64,000 bases of DNA, taken from the NCBI GenBank assembly GCA_963766175.1, contig CAVXZE010000004.1, forward strand, positions 62,001-126,000, given 5' to 3'. Shown in pieces: positions 7,500 to 16,490 of this stretch (within the stretch, counting starts at the first letter, position 1; each line of letters opens with the position of its first letter). The notes under the pieces were generated by a model. The model saw only the letters and a program-made list of their open reading frames with translations, did no database searches and was not told the origin of the DNA. Source of the stretch: CAVXZE01 sp963766175 (GTDB lineage Bacteria > Myxococcota_A > UBA9160 > UBA6930). A program made the translations under genes and the position numbers.

Positions 7500-9202
7500 C
7501 AGTCGCTCATTGTGTACGCGCCCTGGAGCGCGTAGATGTGGCTTTCGAGCACCCGTTCGAACCTGGCGGTGTTCACCACCGGCTTCCGGATCATCTGGAG
7601 GCAGAGCTCCATCTGCCGGCTGGTGCTGCTGGTCTTCGAGTAGAGCTGAAGCGCGAATTTCGAGAAGTCCCTGATCAGAACGTCGAAGATCTGGTCGATC
7701 ACCTCGTCTTCCACATCGTAGATCCTCTTGTTCTCGAGAATCAGCTGGCCATAGGGAACCAGGGTGAACAGCTCACCGAGTGTGAGGAGGAAGTCCAGGT
7801 CCGCCGCCTGCTCCTTGGTGGGCGTGGCCTGGGTGAGAAATTCCTTGAAGGTCTCGATCTGTTCCATGAACAGGTGGACGTTGGGAATGTCCACGCTGTC
7901 GTAGGCGATCTTGTAGTCGTGGAACTGGATCTTCCCCAGCCCCTTGGTGGGGCCCTGCTCGAAGAGGAAGTCGTCGTTCTCCAGCCCGTCTCGCTTGGAG
8001 ATCTGGGGAAACTCGGCCGGATTGAAGAAGTAGTTGCTCATGAACTTGATGATGAGCGCCATGTTGACGTGAACCGTGCCCTCCAGCTTGGGCAGGGCCC
8101 GGATGTCCCTGGCTGCCATTTCGAAATAGCTGTCCTTTTCGAAGCCCTTCGCCGAGATAACGTCCCAGAGGTGGTTGATCACCTCCTCGCCCTGCGTGGT
8201 GACCTTCATCTTCACGATCGGGTTGTAGAGCAGGTACCGCCTGTCTTCGGAGGACGCGGCGCGCATGTAGTCGGAAGCCCTCGTGGCAAAGAGCTTCATG
8301 GCTACCAGGCGGCAGTAGGCGTCGGAGAAAAGCTGCTTCACCTGCGCGAACTCGGTGACGTGCTTGCCGTAGAGAACCCGGTTGGACGCGTGGTCGATCG
8401 CCTCGTAGAACGCATGGGTGCAGATGCCGATGGAGGCCCAGCCGAGGTTGAACTTGCCCACATTGACCGTGTTGAGCGCCGAATCCCAGGCATCCTGTCC
8501 TCTGGAGAGGATTTCCGCCTCGGTGATCGGGTAGTCGTGAAGGGCGTACTCCGCAACGAAGTTCTGGGAGTTGACGACGTTCTGGACGCACTCGTATTTC
8601 CCGTGCTTCGATCCCACTACGAACCACACGTAGTCTCCGCTGTCCGAGAGCTTCCCGAGCGTGGATACCAGGGCCGCCTCGTTGGCGTTTCCGATGTAGT
8701 ACTTGCGGCCCTTCGCCCGGTAGCTGCCGTCCGCCTGGCGGGCGAGCGCCATCTCGGTGGAGTAGAGGTCTGCGCCGTGCTCTTTTTCGGAAAGTCCGAA
8801 GGCGAAGATGCCGCCCTCCCTGAGCAGCTGCGCGGTCTTCTCCTTGACCGCCTCGTTGGGACTCATCCAGATCGGGCCCAGGCCGAGGATGGTGACCTGC
8901 CAGGTGTACCAGTAGGCCAGCCCGTAAAAGGCGAGGATCTCGTTGAACTCGCAGTTCCGGTAGGTGTCCCAGCGGGTGTCACCGTCCCCGTCCGCGTAGG
9001 GAGCGGGAGTCAGGAGTGTCGCGAACAGCCCCTCCTTCTCCTGGAACTCCAGAAAGTCCGAGTACCAGGACCGTTCATGGTCGTCCCTCTTGACCTTCCC
9101 TCGGCCCTTGCCCTCGAAGAATGCAATCGTCTTGCGCATGATCTCTCGCGACTTCGGGTCCCGGTATTCGCGGTCATGCTTCTTGGGGTTCAGAAGAATC
9201 AT
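7499..9202 (-). CDS. acyl-CoA dehydrogenase, long form with C-terminal extension
   Basis: The 567-residue flavoprotein has the acyl-CoA dehydrogenase fold: the FAD/substrate middle domain (FAFGLSEKEHGADLYST), the helical C-terminal domain, and the sequence PKLEGTVHVNMA, which places a glutamate where short- and medium-chain enzymes have their catalytic base (YEGT). It is about 170 residues longer than the classical enzymes, with an acyl-CoA-oxidase-like helical tail. It oxidises an acyl-CoA at the alpha-beta bond, passing electrons to an ETF in related systems. The substrate is not deducible. It reads convergently to qmoB and is preceded by an AT-rich palindrome. Confidence 0.88.
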   Translation of the reverse strand: MILLNPKKHDREYRDPKSREIMRKTIAFFEGKGRGKVKRDDHERSWYSDFLEFQEKEGLFATLLTPAPYADGDGDTRWDTYRNCEFNEILAFYGLAYWYTWQVTILGLGPIWMSPNEAVKEKTAQLLREGGIFAFGLSEKEHGADLYSTEMALARQADGSYRAKGRKYYIGNANEAALVSTLGKLSDSGDYVWFVVGSKHGKYECVQNVVNSQNFVAEYALHDYPITEAEILSRGQDAWDSALNTVNVGKFNLGWASIGICTHAFYEAIDHASNRVLYGKHVTEFAQVKQLFSDAYCRLVAMKLFATRASDYMRAASSEDRRYLLYNPIVKMKVTTQGEEVINHLWDVISAKGFEKDSYFEMAARDIRALPKLEGTVHVNMALIIKFMSNYFFNPAEFPQISKRDGLENDDFLFEQGPTKGLGKIQFHDYKIAYDSVDIPNVHLFMEQIETFKEFLTQATPTKEQAADLDFLLTLGELFTLVPYGQLILENKRIYDVEDEVIDQIFDVLIRDFSKFALQLYSKTSSTSRQMELCLQMIRKPVVNTARFERVLESHIYALQGAYTMSD

Positions 9203-9260
9203 CTCTCGTCCTTTCTGAGGGGAGCCCTTCGCCCGTCTCGGAAAACGCGTAACATACTGT

Positions 9261-9275
9261 AATTATTGTATAATT
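9261..9275. promoter_or_regulatory. AT-rich palindrome upstream of acyl-CoA dehydrogenase
   Basis: AATTAT-TGT-ATAATT is a perfect inverted repeat in otherwise GC-rich sequence, 59 bases upstream of the acyl-CoA dehydrogenase start and overlapping the 3' end of the gene behind it. On the minus strand TAGAAA, 17 bases, TATGTT form a weak -35/-10 pair across it. A repressor operator over a promoter is the simplest reading. Confidence 0.4.
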
Positions 9276-10729
9276 TCTACGGATTCGGCAACCCGGTCGG
9301 AGCCTGATCCCGAGCCACCACGAGGCCTCGCCCCGCGAACCCGCGCGTAGGCCTGGAGAGCGCGCTCGGCGCTGGAAAAGCTGGGGATGCTCACTGCCGC
9401 CAGGGCCCGGGCCACGACGGGATCGTTCGCGCCGAAGGAGACGTAGAGGACGGGCTTGGCCGCGTTCCGTGCCAGTTCACCCATCGCCTCGACATGTGCC
9501 TGCCACCCCTCGCCCTGCGAGGAGCTTCCGATGACGACGACCGCGTCCACACCGGGATCCTGAATGGTCGCCGCCAGGGCCTCGCGGTACATCTCTGCCG
9601 CTTGTGCCAGCTGAAGCCCGATGTCCACGGGATTTCGCACGCTGGTACCCGTGCTGGCCACCACACCGCGCAGCCGCGTCTTCGTCTCGTCCGCCAGATC
9701 CGCCAGCTGCAGACCGGCCTCCTCGCAGGCGTCCGAGGCGGAGACCGCCGGCCCGCCCGGGCCGGTGACGATGGCCATCTGCTCGCCGGTGGGCCGCCCG
9801 AGGTGGCGCAACGCCACGAGGATGTCGAGCAGCTCGTCCAGATCGCGGACCTGGATCGCGCCGGCCTGGCGCAGCATCCCCGACCACACCTCCGTCTCGC
9901 CGGCCAACGCACCCGTGTGAGAGTTGGCAGCCCTGGCACCGCTCCGGGTGCGTCCCACCTTCCAGACCACCAGGTGCTTGCGGCGACCGGCAGCAGTGAG
10001 CGCGCGCCACAGCCGTCGCCCGTCCGTGGCACCCTCGATATAGGCGGCGACGATCTCGGTCTCCGGGTCCTCGGCCAGGTACTCCAGGAAGTCCGAAGCC
10101 TCCAGATCGTCCTGGTTGCCCACGCTCACCACCTTGCTGAAGGCAAGCGCCCGTTCTGCTCCGCTCCAGACCAGGCGATTGCTCAGCGACCCGCTCTGTG
10201 ACACGAAGGCGATGGGCCCCTGCTCGGAGGGCATGTCCGGAAAGCTTCCCAGGCCGCTCTTGGGAACGTAGATGCCCATGCAGTTCGGGCCGACCATGCG
10301 CAGCTGCCCACTGCGGACCGCGGCCATCAGCTCGGCCCCGCGCTCGCAACCTTCCTCCGTGCCCAGCTCGGAGAATCCCGCCGTGAAGAGAATCGCCGCC
10401 TTCACCCCCTTCTCGGTGCACTCCCTCACCACCGACGACGCGAGCGCCGGGGGAACCACGACGATGGCCAGGTCCACCACCTCTGGCAGGCTGGTCACCG
10501 ACGGATAGCAGCGCAGCCCTAGAATCTCCTCGGCGTTCGGGTTGACGGGATAGATGCGCCCTCGATAGCCGGGCTCGAGAAGGGCGCGCAAGAAGAGCTG
10601 ACCGGGACGGGGTGAGCGGGGAACCCCCACCACGGCGATCGATTCGGGCTCGAACAGGGCCTGGGCTGGAAGGCCGGGCCCTCGTGCGGGCGGTTGATCC
10701 GAGCTGGAGTGCATCGACGACTGGCCCAC
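9263..10729 (-). CDS. ADP-forming acyl-CoA synthetase, alpha-type CoA-binding protein
   Basis: The 488-residue protein has an N-terminal CoA-binding Rossmann domain (SIAVVGVPRSPRPGQLF), a succinyl-CoA-synthetase-like flavodoxin domain (GPNCMGIY, SQSGSLSNRL) and a third domain. The conserved phosphohistidine motif SHTGALAG is present. This matches the alpha subunit of NDP-forming acetyl/acyl-CoA synthetases, which make ATP from an acyl-CoA or activate an acid. The ATP-grasp beta subunit is missing here and must be elsewhere, or the protein acts differently. It is transcribed divergently from the aldo/keto reductase and towards the acyl-CoA dehydrogenase. Confidence 0.82.
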   Translation of the reverse strand: MGQSSMHSSSDQPPARGPGLPAQALFEPESIAVVGVPRSPRPGQLFLRALLEPGYRGRIYPVNPNAEEILGLRCYPSVTSLPEVVDLAIVVVPPALASSVVRECTEKGVKAAILFTAGFSELGTEEGCERGAELMAAVRSGQLRMVGPNCMGIYVPKSGLGSFPDMPSEQGPIAFVSQSGSLSNRLVWSGAERALAFSKVVSVGNQDDLEASDFLEYLAEDPETEIVAAYIEGATDGRRLWRALTAAGRRKHLVVWKVGRTRSGARAANSHTGALAGETEVWSGMLRQAGAIQVRDLDELLDILVALRHLGRPTGEQMAIVTGPGGPAVSASDACEEAGLQLADLADETKTRLRGVVASTGTSVRNPVDIGLQLAQAAEMYREALAATIQDPGVDAVVVIGSSSQGEGWQAHVEAMGELARNAAKPVLYVSFGANDPVVARALAAVSIPSFSSAERALQAYARVRGARPRGGSGSGSDRVAESVEIIQ

Positions 10730-10793
10730 GTCCGGAAGAGCAGGAGCCGCGAAATCACGGCGCTTGAATCATCGTGAGAGGGGCCGCGGGTGT

Positions 10794-10806
10794 CAACCAG
10801 TGGTTG
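10794..10806. promoter_or_regulatory. palindromic operator candidate in divergent promoter region
   Basis: CAACCA-G-TGGTTG is a perfect 6-1-6 inverted repeat midway between the divergent acyl-CoA synthetase and aldo/keto reductase genes. TATTCT at 10812-10817 is a possible -10 box for the plus-strand gene, which would place the palindrome over its -35 region. The binding protein is unknown. Confidence 0.4.
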
Positions 10807-10852
10807 TGAGATATTCTGGGATCATCTGCCCAACCCAGAGAGCGAGTGGACC

Positions 10853-11698
10853 ATGAGCGATTTCAGCGGATACACCAGCTTGGGTGCGTCGGGACTGGAG
10901 GTCAGCAAGATGGGCATCGGGGCGGATGCGGGCATTTCGGCTCGCGCCCTCGAGTGGGCCTTCGAACGCGGAATCAACTACTTCTACTGGGGTTCGCGCA
11001 GACGCCCCGGGATGAAGGAGGCGATCCGAAAGCTGGCGGCGAGCCGGCGAGAGAAGATGGTCATTGCCCTCCAGACCTATGACTATACCGGCCTCGCCCT
11101 CCGGCAGACCTTCACGCAGGGACTCCGAGCGCTCGCGATCGACTACGCAGACGTGTTGATCCTCGGAAACCGGAACGGTCCCGTACCGCGGCGCATTCTG
11201 GACAAGGCACTCGCATTGAAGGAGAGGGGATTGGCGAGACACCTTTGCGTGAGCGCCCACGGCCGCTCCGCCTTCCTGCAACACCTGGATTCGAAGAACT
11301 TCGACCTCATCATGGTGCGCTACAACGCCGCCCATCGCGGAGCCGAACAGGATGTATTCCCCCTTCTCGGAGAGACGGGGAGGCCAGGTGTGCTCTGCTT
11401 CAACTCGACCCGATGGGGCCATCTATTCGATCCGCGCTGGATCCCGCCGGGCGAAAAGCCGCCGCGTCCAATCGATCTCTACCGGTACGTCCTTTCCAAC
11501 CCGAACATCGACATGGTTCTCACCGCTCCGCAGACCATGCAACAGCTCGAGGAGAACCTGAGTACGCTGGAGATGGGACCGGTTTCAGAAGAAGAGAGAG
11601 CGTGGCTCGAGAGGATCGGAGACCACGTGCACGCGCTCAGCCCCAGCGCCAACTTCGATTTCCTCTTCCAGGCGCGGGGGCCCGGAGCGAGGCGCTGA
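10853..11698 (+). CDS. aldo/keto reductase family protein
   Basis: The 281-residue protein has the start of an aldo/keto reductase barrel (TSLGASGLEVSKMGIG), a DYADVLILG strand at the family lysine/histidine region and the C-terminal TAPQTMQQLEENL segment matching the NADP-binding loop of these enzymes. The classical catalytic Asp-Tyr-Lys-His set is not cleanly visible: the Tyr region reads INYFYWGSRRRP and no obvious Lys follows at the usual spacing. It is closest to the short, non-canonical AKR group found in anaerobes. The ATG at 10853 was preferred over an in-frame codon 63 bases upstream. Confidence 0.7.
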   Translation: MSDFSGYTSLGASGLEVSKMGIGADAGISARALEWAFERGINYFYWGSRRRPGMKEAIRKLAASRREKMVIALQTYDYTGLALRQTFTQGLRALAIDYADVLILGNRNGPVPRRILDKALALKERGLARHLCVSAHGRSAFLQHLDSKNFDLIMVRYNAAHRGAEQDVFPLLGETGRPGVLCFNSTRWGHLFDPRWIPPGEKPPRPIDLYRYVLSNPNIDMVLTAPQTMQQLEENLSTLEMGPVSEEERAWLERIGDHVHALSPSANFDFLFQARGPGARR

Positions 11699-11700
11699 CG

Positions 11701-11717
11701 ACGACTGTCGGAGTCGT
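11701..11717 (+). terminator. small hairpin after the aldo/keto reductase
   Basis: ACGACT and AGTCGT (six-base stem, five-base loop) begin three bases after the stop codon. Only a weak T-rich stretch (TTGATTTG) follows. It may end the reductase transcript. It does not resemble a DtxR/Fur box, so it is not assigned as the feoB operator. Confidence 0.3.
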
Positions 11718-11801
11718 TGATTTGACTGTCGGGCAGCGCCCTCGCTACCTTGCCGAGTTCCCCACCAGAGGAGTCTGGCGGCCCTCTCCCAGCCGCGAAT
11801 C

Positions 11802-13805
11802 GTGTCAACCGTGAGCGTAGAGCCGACCGACGCCGCAGGTCTCTCCCGGAGCGAACCGTGCCGCACCGCGGCGATCTTCGGCAACGTGGCAGTGGGCAAG
11901 TCGGTCCTCTGCGAGCAGATCTGCGGCAGCACGGGTCGCTGTACCCTTTCGCTCGCCGGCGCCGAGGTCGAGGTTCCGGTCGGCAGACTGCAGCAGGGCC
12001 TCTTTTCCCGCTCGCCGGACGGGACCCGGATCATCGACGCTCCAGGGATCCACTCCCTCTTCTCTCGCAGCGAGGACGGAATGCTCTGCCGTCAGCTCCT
12101 GCTCTCCGGAGAGCTTGACACGATCGTACAGGTGCTGGATGCGAAGAACCTGCGACGCTCCCTACTCATCGCCCTCCAGTTGGCTGAATTCGAGCTCCCC
12201 ACCGTCTTCGCTCTCAACATGGTGGACATGGCCCACGCCCGGGGCATCGAGGTTTCCGTCGACGCGCTCGAAGAACAGCTGGGCGCCCCGGTCCTCCCCA
12301 CCGTGGCGCTGGAGCGGCGTGGCGTCGGCGAGCTGCCGGCCCTGCTCGACAAGGCGCGTCTCCCCCGGCGCGCGGTCAGCTTTTCCGAGCCGATCGAGGA
12401 CACCTTGGGCCTCCTCTCCCGACTCCTGGCCGGCGCCCCGATCCCGGCGAGGGCTCTCGCCATCCTGCTGCTGACGGAGGCACCAGCGGCGCGGCAGTAC
12501 GTGGAGGAACACTTCGGCCGAGGGATGGTCGACCAGGTCGATCGCCTGGTCTCGTCGCTCCAGAGGGACGTGAGCCGCCCGCTGGACGTGGTGGTGACGG
12601 AACGCTACGCGGCCATCTCCGACCGAATCGCGCGCCAGACCCAGCAGGTGCACCAACACTCCCCTCTCTTCATGACGCGCCTGGGCCTGTGGTCCCAGAA
12701 GCTCTCGACCGGTATCCCGCTCGCGCTCGTGATTCTCTTTGCGATGTATCTCTTCGTCGGCTCGTTTGGCGCCATCTACCTGGTGGATCTGCTCAACAAC
12801 AGGATCTTCGCAGGCATCCTCGCACCCTTCTTCGAGAGAATCGTCGAACCGATCCCCTCGGCGTTCGTCCGCGAGGCGCTCGTCGATCCGGAGTTCGGGG
12901 TTCTCACCACCGGTTTGTTCCTGGCCTTCGGCATCGTGATGCCGGTGATGCTCTGTTTCTACCTCTTCTTCGGAATCCTCGAGGAGTCCGGCTACCTGCC
13001 CCGCTTCTCGGTGCTCCTGCACCGGCTCATGAGGCGGATCGGGCTGAACGGCAAAGGCGTGATTCCCCTGGTCATGGGTTTCTCCTGCGTGACCATGGCG
13101 CTGCTCACCACTCGAATGCTCGACTCGCGCAAGGAACGCCTGATCGCCAGTTTGATTCTGACCCTGGCGCTCCCCTGTGCGCCATTGATTGCGGTGATGT
13201 TGATCATCCTGGCGAGGATGCCCTGGTACGCCACCGTGTTCGTCTTTGGATTCCTCCTCCTGCAGACCGTTCTCGTCGGAGTGCTGGCCGACCGGTTCAT
13301 TTCCGGCGGACACGCAGAGCTGATGCTCGAGCTTCCGCCAATGCGGGCACCGCGACTGCGGAGCATCCTGATCACGACCTGGCGGCGGACCTGGGCCTTC
13401 ATGAAGGAAGCAGTGCCCCTCTTCCTTCTCGCAGCGTTCCTGGTCTTCATCTTCCACTACGTAGGCGGGCTGCGTCTGCTGGAGGACGCCACCCGCCCGC
13501 TCATGAATGGCCTGCTGGGGCTTCCGGAGTCCTCCGTGCGGGTCTTCATGAAGACGATCATCCGCCGCGAGGCTGGAGCCGTGGAGCTGGATCTGCTCAG
13601 CGCCGACTTCACCAATCTGCAGCTGGTGGTGACGCTGCTGACCATGACGTTGCTGATTCCCTGCGTCAACACGGTGGTGGTCCTGTTCAAGGAGCGCGGA
13701 GCCCGTGTCGCCGGCGCCATCCTCGCCGGCGTCTTCGTCTACGCCCTGCTCGGCGGCGGTCTGGTAAACCACGGCTGCAGGGCCCTGGGGATTACCTTCG
13801 GATAG
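11802..13805 (+). CDS. feoB: FeoB-like ferrous iron transporter
   Basis: The 667-residue protein has an N-terminal G domain with P-loop GNVAVGKS, G3 DAPG and G4 NMVD, followed by about eight membrane helices containing two Gate-like regions. It imports Fe2+ across the inner membrane under GTP control. The cysteine of the first gate is kept (GFSCVTMALLTTR) but without the usual VPAIMATR wording, and the second reads ALPCAP, so it is a divergent FeoB. It is about 100 residues shorter than the E. coli type. The next gene, 17 bases away, is a DtxR-type regulator with a FeoA domain, supporting an iron-responsive pair. The GTG start is provisional. Confidence 0.85.
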   Translation: MSTVSVEPTDAAGLSRSEPCRTAAIFGNVAVGKSVLCEQICGSTGRCTLSLAGAEVEVPVGRLQQGLFSRSPDGTRIIDAPGIHSLFSRSEDGMLCRQLLLSGELDTIVQVLDAKNLRRSLLIALQLAEFELPTVFALNMVDMAHARGIEVSVDALEEQLGAPVLPTVALERRGVGELPALLDKARLPRRAVSFSEPIEDTLGLLSRLLAGAPIPARALAILLLTEAPAARQYVEEHFGRGMVDQVDRLVSSLQRDVSRPLDVVVTERYAAISDRIARQTQQVHQHSPLFMTRLGLWSQKLSTGIPLALVILFAMYLFVGSFGAIYLVDLLNNRIFAGILAPFFERIVEPIPSAFVREALVDPEFGVLTTGLFLAFGIVMPVMLCFYLFFGILEESGYLPRFSVLLHRLMRRIGLNGKGVIPLVMGFSCVTMALLTTRMLDSRKERLIASLILTLALPCAPLIAVMLIILARMPWYATVFVFGFLLLQTVLVGVLADRFISGGHAELMLELPPMRAPRLRSILITTWRRTWAFMKEAVPLFLLAAFLVFIFHYVGGLRLLEDATRPLMNGLLGLPESSVRVFMKTIIRREAGAVELDLLSADFTNLQLVVTLLTMTLLIPCVNTVVVLFKERGARVAGAILAGVFVYALLGGGLVNHGCRALGITFG

Positions 13806-13822
13806 CAGCGAGGAGTGGAGCG

Positions 13823-14650
13823 ATGATCCCGAGGCAAAAGGTGGAAGAGATCCTCGAGGCGATCTGGAAGGCGGACGAGGCCGGCGAGTTCACCATCGGC
13901 TCCGTGCGAAGATTTTGCCCCGAGGAGATCTCCGACGCGAATCTCCAGGATCTCGAGAGCGAAGCTCTGGTGATCCGGCAGGGCGAGCGGATCCTGTTCA
14001 GTGCGGAGGGCAAGGAGCAGGCTCGAGGCGTGATCCGCCGCCACCGCCTCACCGAAAGCCTGCTCACCTACGTGCTCGGACTGCCGGAGGAGAAGGCGGA
14101 CGCGATTGCCTGCGACATGGAGCACGCACTGCCACCGGAGATGGAGCGCAGCATCTGCACGCTGCTCGGTCATCCCCCCTTCAGCCCGACCGGCAAACCG
14201 ATCCCACCGGGTGATGACTGCCTGGAGAAGCTGAGCTCCGTCGACGCAGCCATCGTGAACCTGTGCGAGCTGAGCCCCGGCGAACAGGGTCGCATCGCCT
14301 ACATCCGTCCCAAGAACCACGCCAGGCTACACCGGCTGACCGGCTTCGGCATCGTGCCGGGCGTGACCGTCAAGCTCCACCAGACCTATCCCGCCTTCTG
14401 CCTCAAGTTCGAGGAGACCGAGCTGGCCATCGACCCGGACGTGGCCGAGGACATCTTCGTCAGCAGGATCGGCCAGCCAGGGCTCACCCAGCCGCCGCGC
14501 GGGACTGGAAACGGCCGCAGGTCATCTCGGGAGTCACCAGCCGCCGGTGGACCCGACACAGCCCCTGATCACCGCGGCTCTCGCCCTGACCCGAGCTCAG
14601 TATCAGAATCCCGGGGAAGGCGCTTTCGAATTCGGCGGCGTCGCAAATGA
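13823..14650 (+). CDS. DtxR-family metalloregulator fused to a FeoA domain
   Basis: The 275-residue protein has an N-terminal winged helix (VEEILEAIWKADEAGEFTIG), a DtxR/MntR-like dimerisation helix with metal-site residues in ACDMEHALPPEMERSIC, and a C-terminal FeoA/SH3 domain (about residues 155-215, from LCELSPGEQGRIAYI to IFVSRIG). Residues after about 220 are Arg/Pro/Ser-rich and probably disordered. It likely senses Fe2+ or Mn2+ and controls the feoB gene with which it forms an operon. The ATG at 13823 has GGAGTGGAG upstream. Confidence 0.85.
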   Translation: MIPRQKVEEILEAIWKADEAGEFTIGSVRRFCPEEISDANLQDLESEALVIRQGERILFSAEGKEQARGVIRRHRLTESLLTYVLGLPEEKADAIACDMEHALPPEMERSICTLLGHPPFSPTGKPIPPGDDCLEKLSSVDAAIVNLCELSPGEQGRIAYIRPKNHARLHRLTGFGIVPGVTVKLHQTYPAFCLKFEETELAIDPDVAEDIFVSRIGQPGLTQPPRGTGNGRRSSRESPAAGGPDTAPDHRGSRPDPSSVSESRGRRFRIRRRRK

Positions 14651-14701
14651 GATACACGCACCCGGCACAGCTGGATTCCCCAACCGAGCTCTTCGCAACG
14701 C

Positions 14702-16330
14702 TCATTGAAGCGCCCGCCAGTAGTCGACGAAGACCTTCGTAGTGAGAATGTATCCCAGGGGCACGTTGACGAGGACGCCGATGGTGAAGGCCCAGAAGGG
14801 CTTCAACCCGAAGGTGGCCAGGTCCTTGAACCGGGTGGAGAGTCCGATGCAGAGGAAACACAGAACGAAGGCCCAGGAACGCAGATTCTTGATGGGAGCG
14901 ATGACCAGGGTGCCGAGCTGACTCTCGAACCAGTCGGACTCGAGGCGGAGGTTCTTCAAGGCCCACTCCTGCTCCGGGTCGGCACTGGCGGTGAGCACAT
15001 TCAGCTCTTCCAGCGACATCTCCCCCTCGAAGGTGATCACGCCGGCCTCCGCGTCGTAGGCAAACCTGTCAGCCAGAGCAGCTGGAACCTGGAAGCTGGA
15101 GAAGTCCGCGTCGTACTCGTACTTCTGAGCCTTGGACTTGAAGGTGCCCGAGACCGACGCCTCGCCCACGTAATCCACAGGGGGGTTGGCGGCGATCAAG
15201 CTCATGATGACCGAGGCTGCGAAGAAGCCGAGCACGAACTTGGGGAACCTCTCCCAGATCACCGAGATTCCGACCCGGCCCTGGGGGCCCTCTGCCTCCT
15301 GGGTCTTCTTCTCCCAGAACGTCACGGAGACGATGGAGAGCACGAAGGCCCAGATGCCGATCCAGATGTCCCGTCCGATCACCTTCATCAGCGTAAAAGC
15401 GTGGATCGGTGCGTCGCCGTGACGGGTGGCGAGCTCGGCCACCACGGCAAAGCCGGCCGCGTCCGCATATTCCGAAGTTCCCACCCAGGCTCCCGCCTCA
15501 CCCGGGGAGATGTGGTACCACTCGGTGATGGCGCCCCCGCCCTCGGGAATCATCCACCTGGTGAGAATGGCCAGGACGAAGATCATTACGATCGCCCAGA
15601 TCGAGACCACGGCGATACCGATGGCGATCTGATCCTTGTCGGCCTTGACGGCTCCGCCGACAGCGATGCAGCCAGAGACTCCACAGACGGCACCGCCCGT
15701 ACCCAGAACTGCGCCAAAGCGCGGATCGAGCTGGAAGATCCGGGTGGCCGCCAGATAGATCACCAGCCAGGTGACGACCGACACGATGGTTGCCTGCAAG
15801 AAGGCGATGGGACCGGCCTCGGCGATCAGGGTGAGGGGAAGCGTGGCGCCGAGAAGCACGATTCCGGTCTTGATGTAGTACTCCGTGCGCAACGAGGTCT
15901 TGAACCATTCGGGCGTGGCCTTGATGTTGCCAATGGTGAGCCCGGCCAGCAGAGCCAGGAGAGGAGCCCCCAGATCCATCCTCTTCACCACCGACCACCC
16001 GGCCAGGTAGAAGATGGCGAGCGAGCCCAGAAAGAGGATCGTGTACCCGAGCAGGAACTCGCGCAGATTCCGGCCCATGATTCTCATGCTGATGGCGAAG
16101 ACCAGACCGAAGCCGAGAAAGATCGAGACGAATCCAGAGAAGTTCTTGCCCAGGTCGGCAGCCAGCTGGCCCAAATCCGACCAGGTGCCCGGAGTGACCG
16201 CCCAAGGCTTGAGGGTACTCCCCGCCCAGAAGAAGCCGACCGACAGAAAGATGATGATCATCCCGAGCCAGATGGCCCAGTAGTCCTCGGTGCTGAACAG
16301 CTTCAAACCCTTCGAAGAGCCCTGGTTCAT
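14702..16330 (-). CDS. YeiH/UPF0324-family putative sulfate or sulfonate exporter
   Basis: The 542-residue integral membrane protein has about ten helices and family-typical stretches such as GAVLGTGGAVCGVSGC and GTSEYADAAGFAVVAE. Relatives are annotated as putative sulfate exporters and some occur with organosulfonate degradation genes. It is much longer than the usual ~350 residues because a soluble segment of about 100 residues, rich in charged residues, is inserted between the last helices (roughly residues 390-480). The ATG has GGGAGGG upstream. It diverges from a DUF2804/kinase/isomerase operon. Transport substrate is inferred, not shown. Confidence 0.75.
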   Translation of the reverse strand: MNQGSSKGLKLFSTEDYWAIWLGMIIIFLSVGFFWAGSTLKPWAVTPGTWSDLGQLAADLGKNFSGFVSIFLGFGLVFAISMRIMGRNLREFLLGYTILFLGSLAIFYLAGWSVVKRMDLGAPLLALLAGLTIGNIKATPEWFKTSLRTEYYIKTGIVLLGATLPLTLIAEAGPIAFLQATIVSVVTWLVIYLAATRIFQLDPRFGAVLGTGGAVCGVSGCIAVGGAVKADKDQIAIGIAVVSIWAIVMIFVLAILTRWMIPEGGGAITEWYHISPGEAGAWVGTSEYADAAGFAVVAELATRHGDAPIHAFTLMKVIGRDIWIGIWAFVLSIVSVTFWEKKTQEAEGPQGRVGISVIWERFPKFVLGFFAASVIMSLIAANPPVDYVGEASVSGTFKSKAQKYEYDADFSSFQVPAALADRFAYDAEAGVITFEGEMSLEELNVLTASADPEQEWALKNLRLESDWFESQLGTLVIAPIKNLRSWAFVLCFLCIGLSTRFKDLATFGLKPFWAFTIGVLVNVPLGYILTTKVFVDYWRALQ

Positions 16331-16394
16331 CGGTACCCTCCCCGCTCGAAGCGGTTACCATGCAGCAGCCCACCTCGCCTGAAGCGATCAGAAT

Positions 16395-16420
16395 CCCCGC
16401 GGGACCCCTGCTCCGCGGGG
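16395..16420. promoter_or_regulatory. inverted repeat between YeiH and DUF2804 genes
   Basis: CCCCGCGG (16395-16402) and CCGCGGGG (16413-16420) are perfect eight-base arms around a ten-base spacer. They lie in the only divergent intergenic region of the sugar/transporter cluster. AGTATA at 16424-16429 gives TATACT, a good -10 box, on the minus strand. Operator or leader hairpin of the YeiH gene are both possible. Confidence 0.4.
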
Positions 16421-16490
16421 CACAGTATACGAGGTGAGGTGCAGATGCGCAGGAAGCTCGATCCGAGAACCAGTCCAGGAGAATGAACCG

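Noticed and set aside
7538..9262. A 574-codon plus-strand frame opposite the long acyl-CoA dehydrogenase
   Set aside because: The antisense translation is His/Val/Leu-rich with no domain; the minus-strand protein is a clear acyl-CoA dehydrogenase.
11701..11801. DtxR/Fur operator for feoB
   Set aside because: The region has a small hairpin but no AT-rich palindrome resembling DtxR, IdeR or Fur boxes.
14705..16486. A 593-codon plus-strand frame opposite the YeiH-type gene
   Set aside because: Charged, repetitive antisense product without motifs; the other strand encodes a proper membrane protein.
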